Below are positions 6,529 to 15,781 of a stretch of DNA of 38,432 nt, piece after piece. Where the stretch lies: assembly GCF_016741875.1 (NCBI RefSeq), contig NZ_JAERRF010000048.1, forward strand, positions 1 through 38,432, written 5' to 3'. How positions within the stretch are numbered: position 1 is the first letter of the stretch; each line of letters starts with the position of its first letter. The notes under the pieces were generated by a model. That model was not told the origin of the DNA. It did no database searches and worked only from the letters and a program-made list of their open reading frames with translations. A program made the translations under genes and the position numbers. Source of the DNA: Streptomyces coffeae (GTDB lineage: Bacteria; Actinomycetota; Actinomycetes; Streptomycetales; Streptomycetaceae).

Positions 6529-6607
6529 TGAGCACGATCTTCGTGAGGTGACAGCACGTCCGTGCGGTCCGCCAGACAGTCATCGTCGACTGAAGGGAGC
6601 GAGGACG

Positions 6608-6967
6608 GTGAACGCATACGCGCCCATCCTCGTACTGGGAGCCCTCGGGGCAGGTTTTGCGATCTTCTCGGTGTTCATGGCCGCGATCATCGGCCCCAAG
6701 CGCTACAACCGGGCCAAGCTCGAAGCCTATGAATGCGGCATCGAGCCGACTCCGCATCCGGCCGGCGGTGGGCGCTTCCCCATCAAGTACTACCTGACGG
6801 CGATGCTCTTCATCGTCTTCGACATCGAGATCGTCTTCCTCTACCCCTGGGCCGTCTCCTTCGACGCCCTGGGGCTGTTCGGGCTCGTGGAGATGCTCCT
6901 CTTCGTGCTCACCGTCTTCGTCGCCTACGCCTACGTATGGCGCCGCGGCGGACTGGAGTGGGACTAA
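6608..6967 (+). CDS. nuoA: NADH-quinone oxidoreductase subunit A
   Basis: A 119-residue membrane subunit of complex I with three hydrophobic helices (about residues 5-28, 62-82 and 88-110). It keeps the family motifs KLEAYECGIEP in the first loop, which lies near the quinone channel, and FDIEIVFLYPWA at the start of the second helix with its conserved acidic residues. The open frame begins at 6548, but GTG 6608 preceded by GGGAG/GAGG (6595-6604) gives the family-sized protein. It is the first gene of the 14-gene operon and is followed by nuoB after 31 bp. Confidence 0.96.
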   Translation: MNAYAPILVLGALGAGFAIFSVFMAAIIGPKRYNRAKLEAYECGIEPTPHPAGGGRFPIKYYLTAMLFIVFDIEIVFLYPWAVSFDALGLFGLVEMLLFVLTVFVAYAYVWRRGGLEWD

Positions 6968-6998
6968 GGGGCTCAAGAGGAGATAGGGGAAACAGCGC

Positions 6999-7553
6999 AT
7001 GGGTATCGAAGAGAAGCTCCCCAGCGGCTTCCTGCTCACCACCGTCGAGCAGGCCGCCGGACTGGCCCGCAAGTCCTCCGTGTTCCCGGCAACGTTCGGC
7101 CTGGCCTGCTGTGCCATCGAGATGATGACCACCGGCGCCGGCCGCTATGACCTCGCCCGCTTCGGCATGGAGGTCTTCCGGGGCTCGCCCCGGCAGGCCG
7201 ACCTCATGATCGTCGCCGGTCGGGTCAGCCAGAAGATGGCCCCGGTACTGCGCCAGGTCTATGACCAGATGCCGAACCCCAAGTGGGTCATCTCCATGGG
7301 CGTCTGTGCCTCGTCGGGAGGCATGTTCAACAACTACGCGATCGTGCAGGGCGTCGATCACATCGTTCCGGTCGACATCTATCTGCCCGGCTGTCCGCCG
7401 CGCCCCGAGATGCTCTTGGACGCGATCCTCAAACTCCACGAGAAGATCCGCGAGGAGAAGCTCGGCGTGAACCGCGAGCGCGCGGCCCAGGAGGCGGAGG
7501 AAGCGGCACTGAAGGCGCTCCCGACGATCGAGATGAAGGGGCTGCTCAGGTGA
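6999..7553 (+). CDS. nuoB: NADH-quinone oxidoreductase subunit B
   Basis: A 184-residue peripheral-arm subunit carrying the [4Fe-4S] cluster N2, which hands electrons to menaquinone. All four ligands are visible: the adjacent pair Cys37-Cys38 (GLACCAIEMM), Cys103 (GVCASSGGMF) and Cys132 (PGCPPRPE). The C-terminal 35 residues are Glu/Ala-rich and longer than in Escherichia coli, as is usual in actinobacteria. The ribosome binding site is the AGGGG region about ten bases upstream, and the gene overlaps nuoC by four bases (GTGA). Confidence 0.97.
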   Translation: MGIEEKLPSGFLLTTVEQAAGLARKSSVFPATFGLACCAIEMMTTGAGRYDLARFGMEVFRGSPRQADLMIVAGRVSQKMAPVLRQVYDQMPNPKWVISMGVCASSGGMFNNYAIVQGVDHIVPVDIYLPGCPPRPEMLLDAILKLHEKIREEKLGVNRERAAQEAEEAALKALPTIEMKGLLR

Positions 7554-8302
7554 GCGACGCGAGCGACGCACGCGAGGTCAACGGGGTCAATCCCGACCAG
7601 GACCTCAACGCCGAGAACCTCCCCGGCAGGCGTGGTGACCACGGCGAGGCCATCCGCGTCCAGCGCGGCATGTTCGGTGCCAACAACGGCGGCGACACCA
7701 CCGGCTACGGCGGTCTGGTGCGCCCGGTGCGGCTGCCCGGTCAGGCCACCCGCCCGTACGGGGGCTGGTTCGACGAGGTCGCCGACGAGCTCGAGGGCGC
7801 CCTCGAGGAGCAGTCGCTGCTCCCGGAGAACGCGATCGAGAAGACCGTCGTGGACCGCGACGAGCTGACCTTCCACATCGCGCGTGAGCATCTGCCGCAG
7901 GTCGCCCGGACCCTGCGCGACGACCCGGCGCTCCGCTTCGAGCTGTGCACCGGGGTCAGCGGGGTCCACTTCCCCGGGGACAAGGGCCGTGAGCTGCACG
8001 CCGTGTACCACCTGCGGTCGATCACCCACAACCGGATGATCCGGCTGGAGGTGAGCGCTCCCGACAGCGATCCGCACATCCCGTCGATCGTCGATGTGTA
8101 CCCGACCAACGACTGGCACGAGCGCGAGACCTACGACTTCTTCGGCCTGGTCTTCGACGGACATCCCGCGCTGACGCGGATCATGATGCCCGACGACTGG
8201 CAGGGCTTCCCGCAGCGCAAGGACTACCCCCTCGGCGGCATCCCCGTCGAGTACAAGGGCGCCCAGATCCCGGCTCCGGACCAGCGGAGGTCGTACAGCT
8301 GA
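7550..8302 (+). CDS. nuoC: NADH-quinone oxidoreductase subunit C
   Basis: A 250-residue peripheral subunit that packs against NuoD. The open frame extends back to 7283, but GTG 7550, overlapping the nuoB stop, is the sensible start. The 30-kDa-subunit signature ERETYDFFGLVFDGHPALTRIMMPDDWQGFPQRKDYPLGG spans the C-terminal third. The first 70 residues are polar, Gly/Asp-rich and without similarity to the compact E. coli-type domain, a lineage-specific extension. The gene is separate from nuoD here, unlike the fused nuoCD of enterobacteria. It overlaps nuoD by one base (TGATG). Confidence 0.96.
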   Translation: MSDASDAREVNGVNPDQDLNAENLPGRRGDHGEAIRVQRGMFGANNGGDTTGYGGLVRPVRLPGQATRPYGGWFDEVADELEGALEEQSLLPENAIEKTVVDRDELTFHIAREHLPQVARTLRDDPALRFELCTGVSGVHFPGDKGRELHAVYHLRSITHNRMIRLEVSAPDSDPHIPSIVDVYPTNDWHERETYDFFGLVFDGHPALTRIMMPDDWQGFPQRKDYPLGGIPVEYKGAQIPAPDQRRSYS

Positions 8303-9636
8303 TGTCTGCTACCCACGCAACCCCCTCCGCCTCCGCGCGCGAGACGACCGAGGGCACCGTCTACACCGTTACCGGCGGCGACTGGGACGAGGTCGTGGCC
8401 GCCACGGCGAAGGCCGACGACGAGCGGATCATCGTCAACATGGGTCCGCAGCACCCCTCCACCCACGGGGTGCTCCGGCTGATCCTGGAGATCGACGGCG
8501 AGACGGTCACCGAGGCCCGCTGCGGAATCGGTTATCTGCACACCGGAATCGAGAAGAACCTCGAATTCCGGAACTGGACGCAGGGCACCACCTTCGTGAC
8601 CCGCATGGACTATCTGACGCCCTTCTACAACGAGGCGGCGTACTGCCTGGGCGTCGAGAAGATGCTCGGCATCGAGGACCAGATCCCGGACCGGGCGACG
8701 GTCATCCGGGTGCTGCTGATGGAGCTCAACCGGCTCTCCTCGCATCTGGTGGCCATCGCCACCGGCGGTATGGAGCTGGGCGCGACCACCGTGATGATCT
8801 ACGGCTTCCGTGACCGCGAGATGATCCTCGACATCTTCGAGCTGATCACCGGGCTGCGGATGAACCACGCCTACATCCGGCCCGGTGGGCTGGTTCAGGA
8901 TCTGCCGCCGGGAGCGGTCGACCAGATCCGCGCCTTCCTCATCCAGATGCGCAAGAACCTGCCCGAGTACGACAAGCTCGCGACCGGGAACCCCATCTTC
9001 AAGGCGCGTCTCCAGAACGTCGGCTATCTCGACCTGGCGGGCTGTATGGCCCTCGGGGTGACCGGCCCGATACTGCGTGCCACCGGACTGCCGCACGATC
9101 TGCGCAAGTCGAATCCGTACTGCGGGTACGAGAACTACGACTTCGAGGTGCCGACCGCCGACACCTGCGACGCGTACGGCCGCTTCCTGATCCGGCTGGA
9201 GGAGATGCGCCAGTCGCTGCGGATCGTCGAACAGTGCCTGGAGCGGCTGGAGCCCGGCCCGGTGATGGTCGCGGACAAGAAGATCGCCTGGCCCGCGCAG
9301 CTGGCCCTCGGCCCGGACGGCCTCGGCAACTCCCTCGACCACATCAAGAACATCATGGGCACCTCGATGGAGGCCCTGATCCACCACTTCAAGCTGGTGA
9401 CCGAGGGGTTCCGGGTCCCGCCCGGACAGGCGTACATCGCGGTCGAGTCGCCCAGGGGCGAACTGGGCGCGCACATGGTCAGCGATGGCGGCACCCGCCC
9501 GTATCGCGTCCACTTCCGGGATCCGTCGTTCACCAATCTGCAAGCCGTGGCGGCGATGTGCGAAGGCGGCCAGGTCGCCGACGTGATCGTCGCCGTCGCG
9601 TCCATCGACCCCGTGATGGGAGGCGTCGACAGGTGA
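8302..9636 (+). CDS. nuoD: NADH-quinone oxidoreductase subunit D
   Basis: A 444-residue 49-kDa-type subunit, related to hydrogenase large subunits, that forms most of the quinone-reduction site. MGPQHPSTHGVLRLILE carries the conserved His in the quinone pocket. GIGYLHTGIEKNLEFR and RMDYLTPFYNEAAY follow, the latter with a Tyr implicated in quinone binding. The C-terminus RDPSFTNLQAV...DPVMGGVDR is the standard end of the family. Residues 1-45 are a variable leader. It is separated from nuoE by 88 bp, the largest gap inside the operon; that gap has no recognisable terminator. Confidence 0.97.
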   Translation: MSATHATPSASARETTEGTVYTVTGGDWDEVVAATAKADDERIIVNMGPQHPSTHGVLRLILEIDGETVTEARCGIGYLHTGIEKNLEFRNWTQGTTFVTRMDYLTPFYNEAAYCLGVEKMLGIEDQIPDRATVIRVLLMELNRLSSHLVAIATGGMELGATTVMIYGFRDREMILDIFELITGLRMNHAYIRPGGLVQDLPPGAVDQIRAFLIQMRKNLPEYDKLATGNPIFKARLQNVGYLDLAGCMALGVTGPILRATGLPHDLRKSNPYCGYENYDFEVPTADTCDAYGRFLIRLEEMRQSLRIVEQCLERLEPGPVMVADKKIAWPAQLALGPDGLGNSLDHIKNIMGTSMEALIHHFKLVTEGFRVPPGQAYIAVESPRGELGAHMVSDGGTRPYRVHFRDPSFTNLQAVAAMCEGGQVADVIVAVASIDPVMGGVDR

Positions 9637-9724
9637 CCGACGCATGCGCGGCTTCCGGGCCGCAGACGACGACGATGGCCGCACCTCTGCGCCGCGCGGG
9701 CGGAGAAGGGAACGGTGGAGCACA

Positions 9725-10555
9725 GTGACGGATGTACAGCTGGGGATGCCGCAGCTTCCCGCCCCCGACTACCCGGCCGAGGTGCGTGCCCGGCTCGAGG
9801 CGGACGCCCGGGAGGTGATCGCCCGCTACCCGGACAGCCGCAGCGCGCTGTTGCCGCTGCTGCACCTGGTGCAGTCCGAGGAGGGCCATGTCACCCGCAC
9901 CGGGGTGCGGTTCTGCGCCGAGATGCTGGACCTCACCACCGCCGAGGTCACCGCGGTCGCCACCTTCTACACCATGTACCGGCGCAAGCCCTCCGGCGAC
10001 TACCAGGTCGGGGTGTGCACCAACACCCTGTGCGCGGTGATGGGCGGCGACGCGATCTTCGAGGAGCTCCAGCGCCATCTGGAGGTGGGCAACGGGGAGA
10101 CCACCGAGGACGGCAAGGTCACCCTGGAGCACATCGAGTGCAACGCGGCCTGCGACTTCGCCCCCGTGGTGATGGTCAACTGGGAGTTCTTCGACAACCA
10201 GACGGTGGAGTCCGCCAAGCGTCTGGTCGACGATCTCCGGGCGGGCCGGACCGTCGAGCCCACCCGCGGCGCACCGCTGTGCACCTACAAGGAGACCGCG
10301 CGGATCCTCGCCGGATTCCCCGACCCCCGGCCGGGCGCCGTCGAGGCCGGTGGCTCCGCCGGGCCCGCCTCGCTGGTCGGGCTGCGACTGGCCAAGGGCG
10401 AGGGAGCGCCGGGCCGGGTCGTCTCCCCGAGGTCCGCGGGCGCCCCGCCGGAGGAGCCGCCGGCGACGCATCCCAGCTCGCACGACGCTCCGCAGCGGAC
10501 CTCCGCCTCCGATCCGCACCACCCGTCCGGTCCGGTCACCGAGGAGGGGGAGTGA
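9725..10555 (+). CDS. nuoE: NADH-quinone oxidoreductase subunit E
   Basis: A 276-residue subunit with a thioredoxin-like [2Fe-2S] domain, part of the NADH-oxidising module. Cluster ligands are Cys98 and Cys103 (GVCTNTLCAVMGG) and Cys139 and Cys143 (HIECNAACDFAPV). The N-terminal helical bundle is residues 18-85. The open frame reaches 9644, but GTG 9725 with GGTGGAG upstream matches the family. About the last 85 residues (from GSAGPAS onward) are a disordered Pro/Ser/Ala-rich tail absent from the roughly 170-residue E. coli protein. It overlaps nuoF by one base. Confidence 0.95.
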   Translation: MTDVQLGMPQLPAPDYPAEVRARLEADAREVIARYPDSRSALLPLLHLVQSEEGHVTRTGVRFCAEMLDLTTAEVTAVATFYTMYRRKPSGDYQVGVCTNTLCAVMGGDAIFEELQRHLEVGNGETTEDGKVTLEHIECNAACDFAPVVMVNWEFFDNQTVESAKRLVDDLRAGRTVEPTRGAPLCTYKETARILAGFPDPRPGAVEAGGSAGPASLVGLRLAKGEGAPGRVVSPRSAGAPPEEPPATHPSSHDAPQRTSASDPHHPSGPVTEEGE

Positions 10556-11937
10556 TGACCGTGACGACCGAGATCAACGAGCACAGCCCCGAAAAGCTGC
10601 TGGCACCGGTGCTCTCCGCGTTCTGGGACCAGCCCAATTCATGGACCCTGCGCACCTATCTGCGGTACGAGGGCTACGAGGGCATGCGCAAAGCCCTCAC
10701 CATGGACCCCGACGATGTGATCGCGCTGGTGAAGGACGCGGGTCTGCGCGGCCGTGGCGGCGCGGGCTTCCCCACCGGAATGAAGTGGCAGTTCATTCCG
10801 CAGGGCGACGGCAAACCGCACTACCTCGTGGTCAACGCGGACGAGTCGGAACCCGGCACCTGCAAGGACATCCCCCTTCTCTACGCCAATCCGCACTCCC
10901 TCATCGAGGGCATGGTCATCGCCTGCCACGCCATCCGCTCCGAGCACGCCTTCATCTATCTGCGCGGTGAGGTCGTACCCGTACTGCGGCGGCTGCACGA
11001 GGCGGTGCGCGAGGCGTACGAGGCGGGCTACCTCGGCACGGCCGAACGACGCAGCCAGAAGCTGGGGGTGGCCGGACTTCCCGGTCTCGACATCACGGTG
11101 CACGCGGGCGCCGGTGCGTACATCTGCGGTGAGGAGACCGCACTGCTGGACTCGCTGGAGGGGCGTCGCGGTCAGCCCCGGCTGCGGCCTCCCTTCCCGG
11201 CGGTCGCGGGTCTGTACGCGTGCCCCACTGTGGTGAACAACGTCGAATCCATCGCCTCGGTTCCCGCGATCCTCAACAAGGGCAAGGAATGGTTCCGTTC
11301 GATGGGCAGCGAGAAGTCCCCGGGCTTCACGCTCTACTCGCTGTCCGGCCATGTGGCCAACCCCGGGCAGTACGAGGGCCCGCTCGGCATCACCCTGCGC
11401 CAACTGTTCGACATGAGCGGCGGGATGCGCCCCGGCCACCGGCTGAAGTTCTGGACCCCGGGCGGCTCGTCCACCCCGCTGCTCACCGAGGAGCACCTCG
11501 ATGTCCCGCTGGACTACGAGGGCGTGGGCGCGGCCGGGTCGATGCTGGGCACCAAGGCGCTCCAGTGCTTCGACGAGACCACCTGTGTGGTGCGGGCCGT
11601 GACCCGCTGGACCGAGTTCTACGCCCATGAGTCCTGCGGCAAGTGCACACCCTGCCGCGAGGGCACGTACTGGCTGGTTCAGCTGCTGCGCGACCTGGAG
11701 GCCGGCAAGGGGCGCATGGACGACCTCGACAAGCTGGCGGACATCGCCGACAACATCAACGGCAAGTCCTTCTGCGCGCTGGGCGACGGCGCGGCCAGCC
11801 CGATCTTCTCCTCCCTCACGTACTTCCGCGAGGAGTACGAGCAGCACATCACCGGCGGCGGCTGTCCCTTCGACCCGGCCAGGTCCACCGTCTGGGCCGA
11901 TGGGCCGCGCTCCACTCACCTGGGGGTGAACGCATGA
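10555..11937 (+). CDS. nuoF: NADH-quinone oxidoreductase subunit F (NADH/FMN-binding)
   Basis: A 460-residue flavoprotein that oxidises NADH and passes electrons through FMN to the cluster chain. The glycine-rich NADH/FMN site LRGRGGAGFPTGMKW is near residue 65, the FMN-binding VNADESEPGTCKD near 95, and the GAGAYICGEETALLDSLEG signature in the middle. Cluster N3 ligands are Cys361, Cys364, Cys367 (ESCGKCTPCREG) and Cys407 (SFCALGDGA). The longer open frame upstream overlaps nuoE in another frame and is not used. ATG 10555 overlaps the nuoE stop; GGAGGGGGAG lies just before it. Confidence 0.97.
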   Translation: MTVTTEINEHSPEKLLAPVLSAFWDQPNSWTLRTYLRYEGYEGMRKALTMDPDDVIALVKDAGLRGRGGAGFPTGMKWQFIPQGDGKPHYLVVNADESEPGTCKDIPLLYANPHSLIEGMVIACHAIRSEHAFIYLRGEVVPVLRRLHEAVREAYEAGYLGTAERRSQKLGVAGLPGLDITVHAGAGAYICGEETALLDSLEGRRGQPRLRPPFPAVAGLYACPTVVNNVESIASVPAILNKGKEWFRSMGSEKSPGFTLYSLSGHVANPGQYEGPLGITLRQLFDMSGGMRPGHRLKFWTPGGSSTPLLTEEHLDVPLDYEGVGAAGSMLGTKALQCFDETTCVVRAVTRWTEFYAHESCGKCTPCREGTYWLVQLLRDLEAGKGRMDDLDKLADIADNINGKSFCALGDGAASPIFSSLTYFREEYEQHITGGGCPFDPARSTVWADGPRSTHLGVNA

Positions 11938-14429
11938 CCGTGACCACCAACGCACCCTCGGGAGGCGGGGAGGCGGCGGTGCCGCGAGAAGATCTGGTCT
12001 CCGTCACCATCGACGGAATCGAGATCTCCGTCCCCAAGGGGACCCTGGTCATCCGTGCCGCCGAGCTGCTCGGCATCGAGATCCCGCGGTTCTGCGACCA
12101 TCCGCTGCTGGACCCGGTCGGTGCCTGCCGCCAGTGCATCGTCGAGGTCGAGGGCCAGCGCAAGCCGATGGCCTCGTGCACCATCACCTGCACCGACGGC
12201 ATGGTCGTGAAGACCCAGCTCACCTCGCCGGTCGCCGAGAAGGCGCAGCGCGGGGTGATGGAGCTGCTGCTGATCAACCACCCGCTGGACTGCCCGGTGT
12301 GCGACAAGGGCGGTGAGTGCCCGCTCCAGAACCAGGCGATGTCCACCGGCTCGGCCGACAGCCGCTTCGAGGGCAGGAAGCGGACGTTCGCCAAGCCCGT
12401 CCCGATCTCCACCCAGGTGCTGCTGGACCGCGAGCGCTGTGTGCTGTGTGCGCGCTGCACCCGCTTCTCCAACCAGATCGCGGGCGACCCGATGATCGAG
12501 CTGCTGGAGCGGGGCGCGCTCCAGCAGGTCGGCACCGGCGAGGGCGACCCCTTCGAGTCGTACTTCTCCGGCAACACCATCCAGATCTGCCCGGTGGGAG
12601 CGCTCACTTCGGCGGCGTACCGCTTCCGCTCCCGCCCCTTCGACCTGGTCTCCTCGCCGAGCGTGTGCGAGCACTGCGCGGGCGGCTGCGCGACCCGCAC
12701 CGACCACCGGCGCGGCAAGGTCCTGCGGCGCCTCGCGGCGGACGACCCCGAGGTCAACGAGGAGTGGATCTGCGACAAGGGCCGTTTCGGCTTCCGCTAC
12801 GCCCAGCTTCCGGACCGGCTCACCACCCCGCTGGTGCGCAACAAGGAGTCCGGGGAGCTGGAGCCGGCGAGCTGGCCGGAGGCGCTGGAGGCGGCGGCGG
12901 CCGGGCTGGCCGCGGCGCGCGGCCGGACCGGAGTGCTGACCGGCGGCCGGCTCACGGTCGAGGACGCCTACGCCTACGCGAAGTTCGCGCGGCTGGCCCT
13001 GGAGACCAACGACATCGACTTCCGCGCCCGGGTGCACAGCCGGGAGGAGGCCGACTTCCTGGCCGCCCATATCGCGGGCCGCGGCCGTGACCTGGACGGC
13101 ACCGGACTCACCTACACCACGCTGGAGAAGGCTCCGGCGGTGCTGCTGGCCGGCTTCGAGGCGGAGGAGGAGGCGCCGGGGGTCTTCCTGCGGCTGCGCA
13201 AGGCCCACCGCAAGCACGGCCAGCGCACCTTCTCGCTCGCCACCCACGTCACCCGGGGCCTGGAGAAGGCGGGCGGCACCCTGCTGCCCACCGCTCCCGG
13301 CACCGAGACCGAGTGGCTGGACGCCATCGCGGGCCGTACCGGGCTGGACGAGACCGGGGAGAGCGCGGCCGAGGCGCTGCGCGCCGAGGGCGCGGTGATC
13401 CTGGTGGGCGAGCGGCTGGCGGCTGTGGCGGGCGCGCTGACCGCCGCGGTGCGGGCCGCCGCCGCCACCGGGGCCACGCTCGCGTGGATCCCGCGGCGGG
13501 CGGGGGAGCGGGGCGCCATCGAGGCCGGGGCGCTGCCCGGGCTGCTCCCCGGCGGCCGTCCGGCCACCGACCCGGGCGCCCGCGAGGAGACCGCGGCGGT
13601 GTGGGGCGTGTCCGATCTGCCGCACCAGGAGGGCCGGGACACCGGCCAGATCATCGAGGCCGCGGCGGCCGGAGGGCTCGGCGCGCTGCTGGTCGCCGGG
13701 GTCGAGGTCGCCGATCTGCCCGATCCCGCCGGTGCGCTGGCGGCCCTGGACGCCGTCGGCTTCACCGTCAGCCTGGAGCAGCGGCCTTCGGAGGTCACCG
13801 AGCGGGCGGATGTGGTGCTGCCGGTCGCGGCGGCACCGGAGAAGCAGGGCACCTTCCTCACCTGGGAGGGGCGGGCCAGGCCGTTCGAGGCGGCGCTCAA
13901 ACCCGACCAGATGACCCGCCGCCACACCCTCCCGGACCTCCGGGTGCTGCACATGCTGGCCGACGCGCTCGACACCCCGCTGGGGCTGCCGGATGTGGAC
14001 GCGGCCCGCGCCGAGCTGTCCCGGCTGGGTACCTGGCAGGGGCCGCACGCCACCGTTCCGCTGGAGACCGGGGGCCCGCTTCCGCGGCCCGCCGAGGGCG
14101 AGGCCGTCCTCGCCGGTCACCGGCTGCTGCTGGACCACGGGCGGCTCCAGGAGGGCGACCCGGCGCTGGCGGGCACCCGTCACGCCGCCGTGGCCCGGCT
14201 CTCGGCGGCGACGGCCGAGGAGGCGGGGGTGACGGACGGCCAGATCCTGCGGATCACCGGCCCGGCCGGATCCGTCCAGCTGACGCTGGCCGTCACCCCG
14301 ATGCCCGAACGGGTCGTCTGGCTGCCGATGGCCTCCACCGGCGGCGGAATCCACCGCGATCTGGGGGCGCGTCCCGGTGATGTGGTCCAGATCGCCGCGC
14401 CCGCGACCGAGCCGGAGGTGACCGCATGA
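11934..14429 (+). CDS. nuoG: NADH-quinone oxidoreductase subunit G
   Basis: An 831-residue subunit with an iron-sulfur N-terminus and a molybdopterin-oxidoreductase-like body. Ligands can be read directly: [2Fe-2S] N1b with Cys54, Cys65, Cys68 and Cys82; the His-Cys3 cluster N5 with His116, Cys120, Cys123 and Cys129; N4 with Cys169, Cys172, Cys175 and Cys219. Cys245, Cys248, Cys252 and Cys280 give the extra N7 cluster, found only in some bacteria. The C-terminal half is rich in Ala/Gly and diverged from formate dehydrogenases, with no sign of a bound molybdenum cofactor. It overlaps the stops of nuoF and the start of nuoH by four bases each. Confidence 0.97.
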   Translation: MTVTTNAPSGGGEAAVPREDLVSVTIDGIEISVPKGTLVIRAAELLGIEIPRFCDHPLLDPVGACRQCIVEVEGQRKPMASCTITCTDGMVVKTQLTSPVAEKAQRGVMELLLINHPLDCPVCDKGGECPLQNQAMSTGSADSRFEGRKRTFAKPVPISTQVLLDRERCVLCARCTRFSNQIAGDPMIELLERGALQQVGTGEGDPFESYFSGNTIQICPVGALTSAAYRFRSRPFDLVSSPSVCEHCAGGCATRTDHRRGKVLRRLAADDPEVNEEWICDKGRFGFRYAQLPDRLTTPLVRNKESGELEPASWPEALEAAAAGLAAARGRTGVLTGGRLTVEDAYAYAKFARLALETNDIDFRARVHSREEADFLAAHIAGRGRDLDGTGLTYTTLEKAPAVLLAGFEAEEEAPGVFLRLRKAHRKHGQRTFSLATHVTRGLEKAGGTLLPTAPGTETEWLDAIAGRTGLDETGESAAEALRAEGAVILVGERLAAVAGALTAAVRAAAATGATLAWIPRRAGERGAIEAGALPGLLPGGRPATDPGAREETAAVWGVSDLPHQEGRDTGQIIEAAAAGGLGALLVAGVEVADLPDPAGALAALDAVGFTVSLEQRPSEVTERADVVLPVAAAPEKQGTFLTWEGRARPFEAALKPDQMTRRHTLPDLRVLHMLADALDTPLGLPDVDAARAELSRLGTWQGPHATVPLETGGPLPRPAEGEAVLAGHRLLLDHGRLQEGDPALAGTRHAAVARLSAATAEEAGVTDGQILRITGPAGSVQLTLAVTPMPERVVWLPMASTGGGIHRDLGARPGDVVQIAAPATEPEVTA

Positions 14430-15781
14430 GCTTCGCCGCTGAGGACCTGTCGATGTTCGGCCGCGACCCGTGGTGGCTGATCCTGATCAAGGTTGTCTTC
14501 TGCTTCGCCTTCCTGATGCTGACCGTGCTGATCTCCATCGTCATGGAGCGCAAGGTCGTCGGCTGGATGCAGCTGCGCATCGGGCCCAACCGGCACGGCC
14601 CCTGGGGCATGTTGCAGTCCCTCGCGGACGGCGTGAAGCTCATGCTCAAGGAGGACGTGACCGTCAAGGGCGCGGACAAGATGGTCTACGTCCTGGCCCC
14701 GATCGTCGCGGCCATCCCCGCCTTCATGGCGGTCGCGGTGATCCCGTTCGGCCCGGCCGGGAACGAGATCTCCGTCTTCGGCCACCGCACCACGATGCAG
14801 CTGACCGATCTGCCGATCGCCGTCCTCTACATCCTGGCCACCGCGTCGGTCGGCATCTACGGCATCGTGCTGGCGGGCTGGTCCTCGGGTTCGACCTATC
14901 CGCTGCTCGGTGGACTGCGCTCGTGCGCCCAGATGATCAGCTACGAGATCGCGATGGGGCTGTCGTTCGCGGCGGTGTTCCTCTACTCCGGGTCGATGTC
15001 GACCTCGCAGATCGTCGCCTCGCAGCAGGACCGCTGGTACGCGGTGCTGCTCCCGGTCTCGTTCCTCATCTACATCGTCTCGATGATCGGGGAGACCAAC
15101 CGGGCACCGTTCGACATGCCGGAGTCCGAGGGCGACCTGGTCGGCGGCTTCAACACCGAGTACTCCTCGATCAAGTTCGCGCTGTTCATGCTCGCCGAGT
15201 ACATCAACATGGTCACCGTCTCGATGGTCGCGGTCACCCTCTTCCTCGGCGGCTGGCGGGCGCCCTGGCCGATCAGCACCTTCTGGGCGGGCGCCAACCA
15301 CGGCTGGTGGCCCCTGCTGTGGTTCCTGGGCAAGGTCGTGACCTCGCTGTTCGTCTTCATCTGGGTGCGCGGCACGCTGCCGCGCGTGCGCTACGACCAG
15401 TTCATGAAGCTGGGCTGGAAGGTGCTCATCCCGATCTCGATGGTCTGGCTGATGCTGGTCGCCACCGTGCGGGCGCTGCGCAACGAGAACTACGACTACC
15501 AGGACATCGTGCTCTACGTCGGCGGCGCGGTGATCACGCTGCTGCTGCTGTCCTTCGTCGTGGACGTCTTCCGCGACCGCGAGGCGGTCAGGGCGGCAGC
15601 CGCGGAGGAGGAGGCCCCCGAGCCCGCCTTCGACCCGATGGCGGGCGGCTTCCCGGTGCCACCGCTGCCCGGACAGTCCCTGCCACCCGTACCCCGCCGA
15701 CGGTCCCGCCAGGAGCGCGAGTTGATTGTCAGTGGCGGCCCCGACACTGTCAGTGACGGAAAGGAGGCCGACGGTGTCTGA
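14426..15781 (+). CDS. nuoH: NADH-quinone oxidoreductase subunit H
   Basis: A 451-residue membrane subunit linking the hydrophilic arm to the proton pumps and forming the mouth of the quinone channel. About eight hydrophobic helices are visible. The signature MERKVVGWMQLRIGPNRHGP is near residue 40, and the acidic loop ETNRAPFDMPESEGDLVGGF, implicated in coupling quinone chemistry to pumping, is near residue 220. The last 65 residues after VVDVFRDRE are a polar tail with Pro-rich stretches, longer than in E. coli. GGAGG lies eight bases upstream of the ATG. Its 3' end overlaps nuoI by eight bases. Confidence 0.97.
   Translation: MSFAAEDLSMFGRDPWWLILIKVVFCFAFLMLTVLISIVMERKVVGWMQLRIGPNRHGPWGMLQSLADGVKLMLKEDVTVKGADKMVYVLAPIVAAIPAFMAVAVIPFGPAGNEISVFGHRTTMQLTDLPIAVLYILATASVGIYGIVLAGWSSGSTYPLLGGLRSCAQMISYEIAMGLSFAAVFLYSGSMSTSQIVASQQDRWYAVLLPVSFLIYIVSMIGETNRAPFDMPESEGDLVGGFNTEYSSIKFALFMLAEYINMVTVSMVAVTLFLGGWRAPWPISTFWAGANHGWWPLLWFLGKVVTSLFVFIWVRGTLPRVRYDQFMKLGWKVLIPISMVWLMLVATVRALRNENYDYQDIVLYVGGAVITLLLLSFVVDVFRDREAVRAAAAEEEAPEPAFDPMAGGFPVPPLPGQSLPPVPRRRSRQERELIVSGGPDTVSDGKEADGV

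Larger units (their letters stand above)
5797..6607. other. 811-bp non-coding region between nlpC/P60 and nuoA
   Basis: No ORF here has coding-type third-position bias. Local AT content is above the window average, especially at 6280-6320 and 6355-6430. Going from nlpC/P60 toward nuoA it contains a small hairpin at the nlpC/P60 start, a hairpin with T-run, four direct repeats, an AT-rich palindrome, three CRP-like sites, a -10 hexamer and a Rex-type dyad. A long leader for nlpC/P60 is possible. Confidence 0.7.

Noticed and set aside
6554..6565. GCACG-TC-CGTGC hairpin in the nuoA leader
   Set aside because: Five-base arms with a two-base loop would not fold stably as a hairpin and are expected by chance in GC-rich DNA.
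6548..6607. N-terminal 20-residue extension of NuoA
   Set aside because: The extra residues do not fit the family, and GTG 6608 has a better ribosome binding site; the extension would also overlap the predicted leader.
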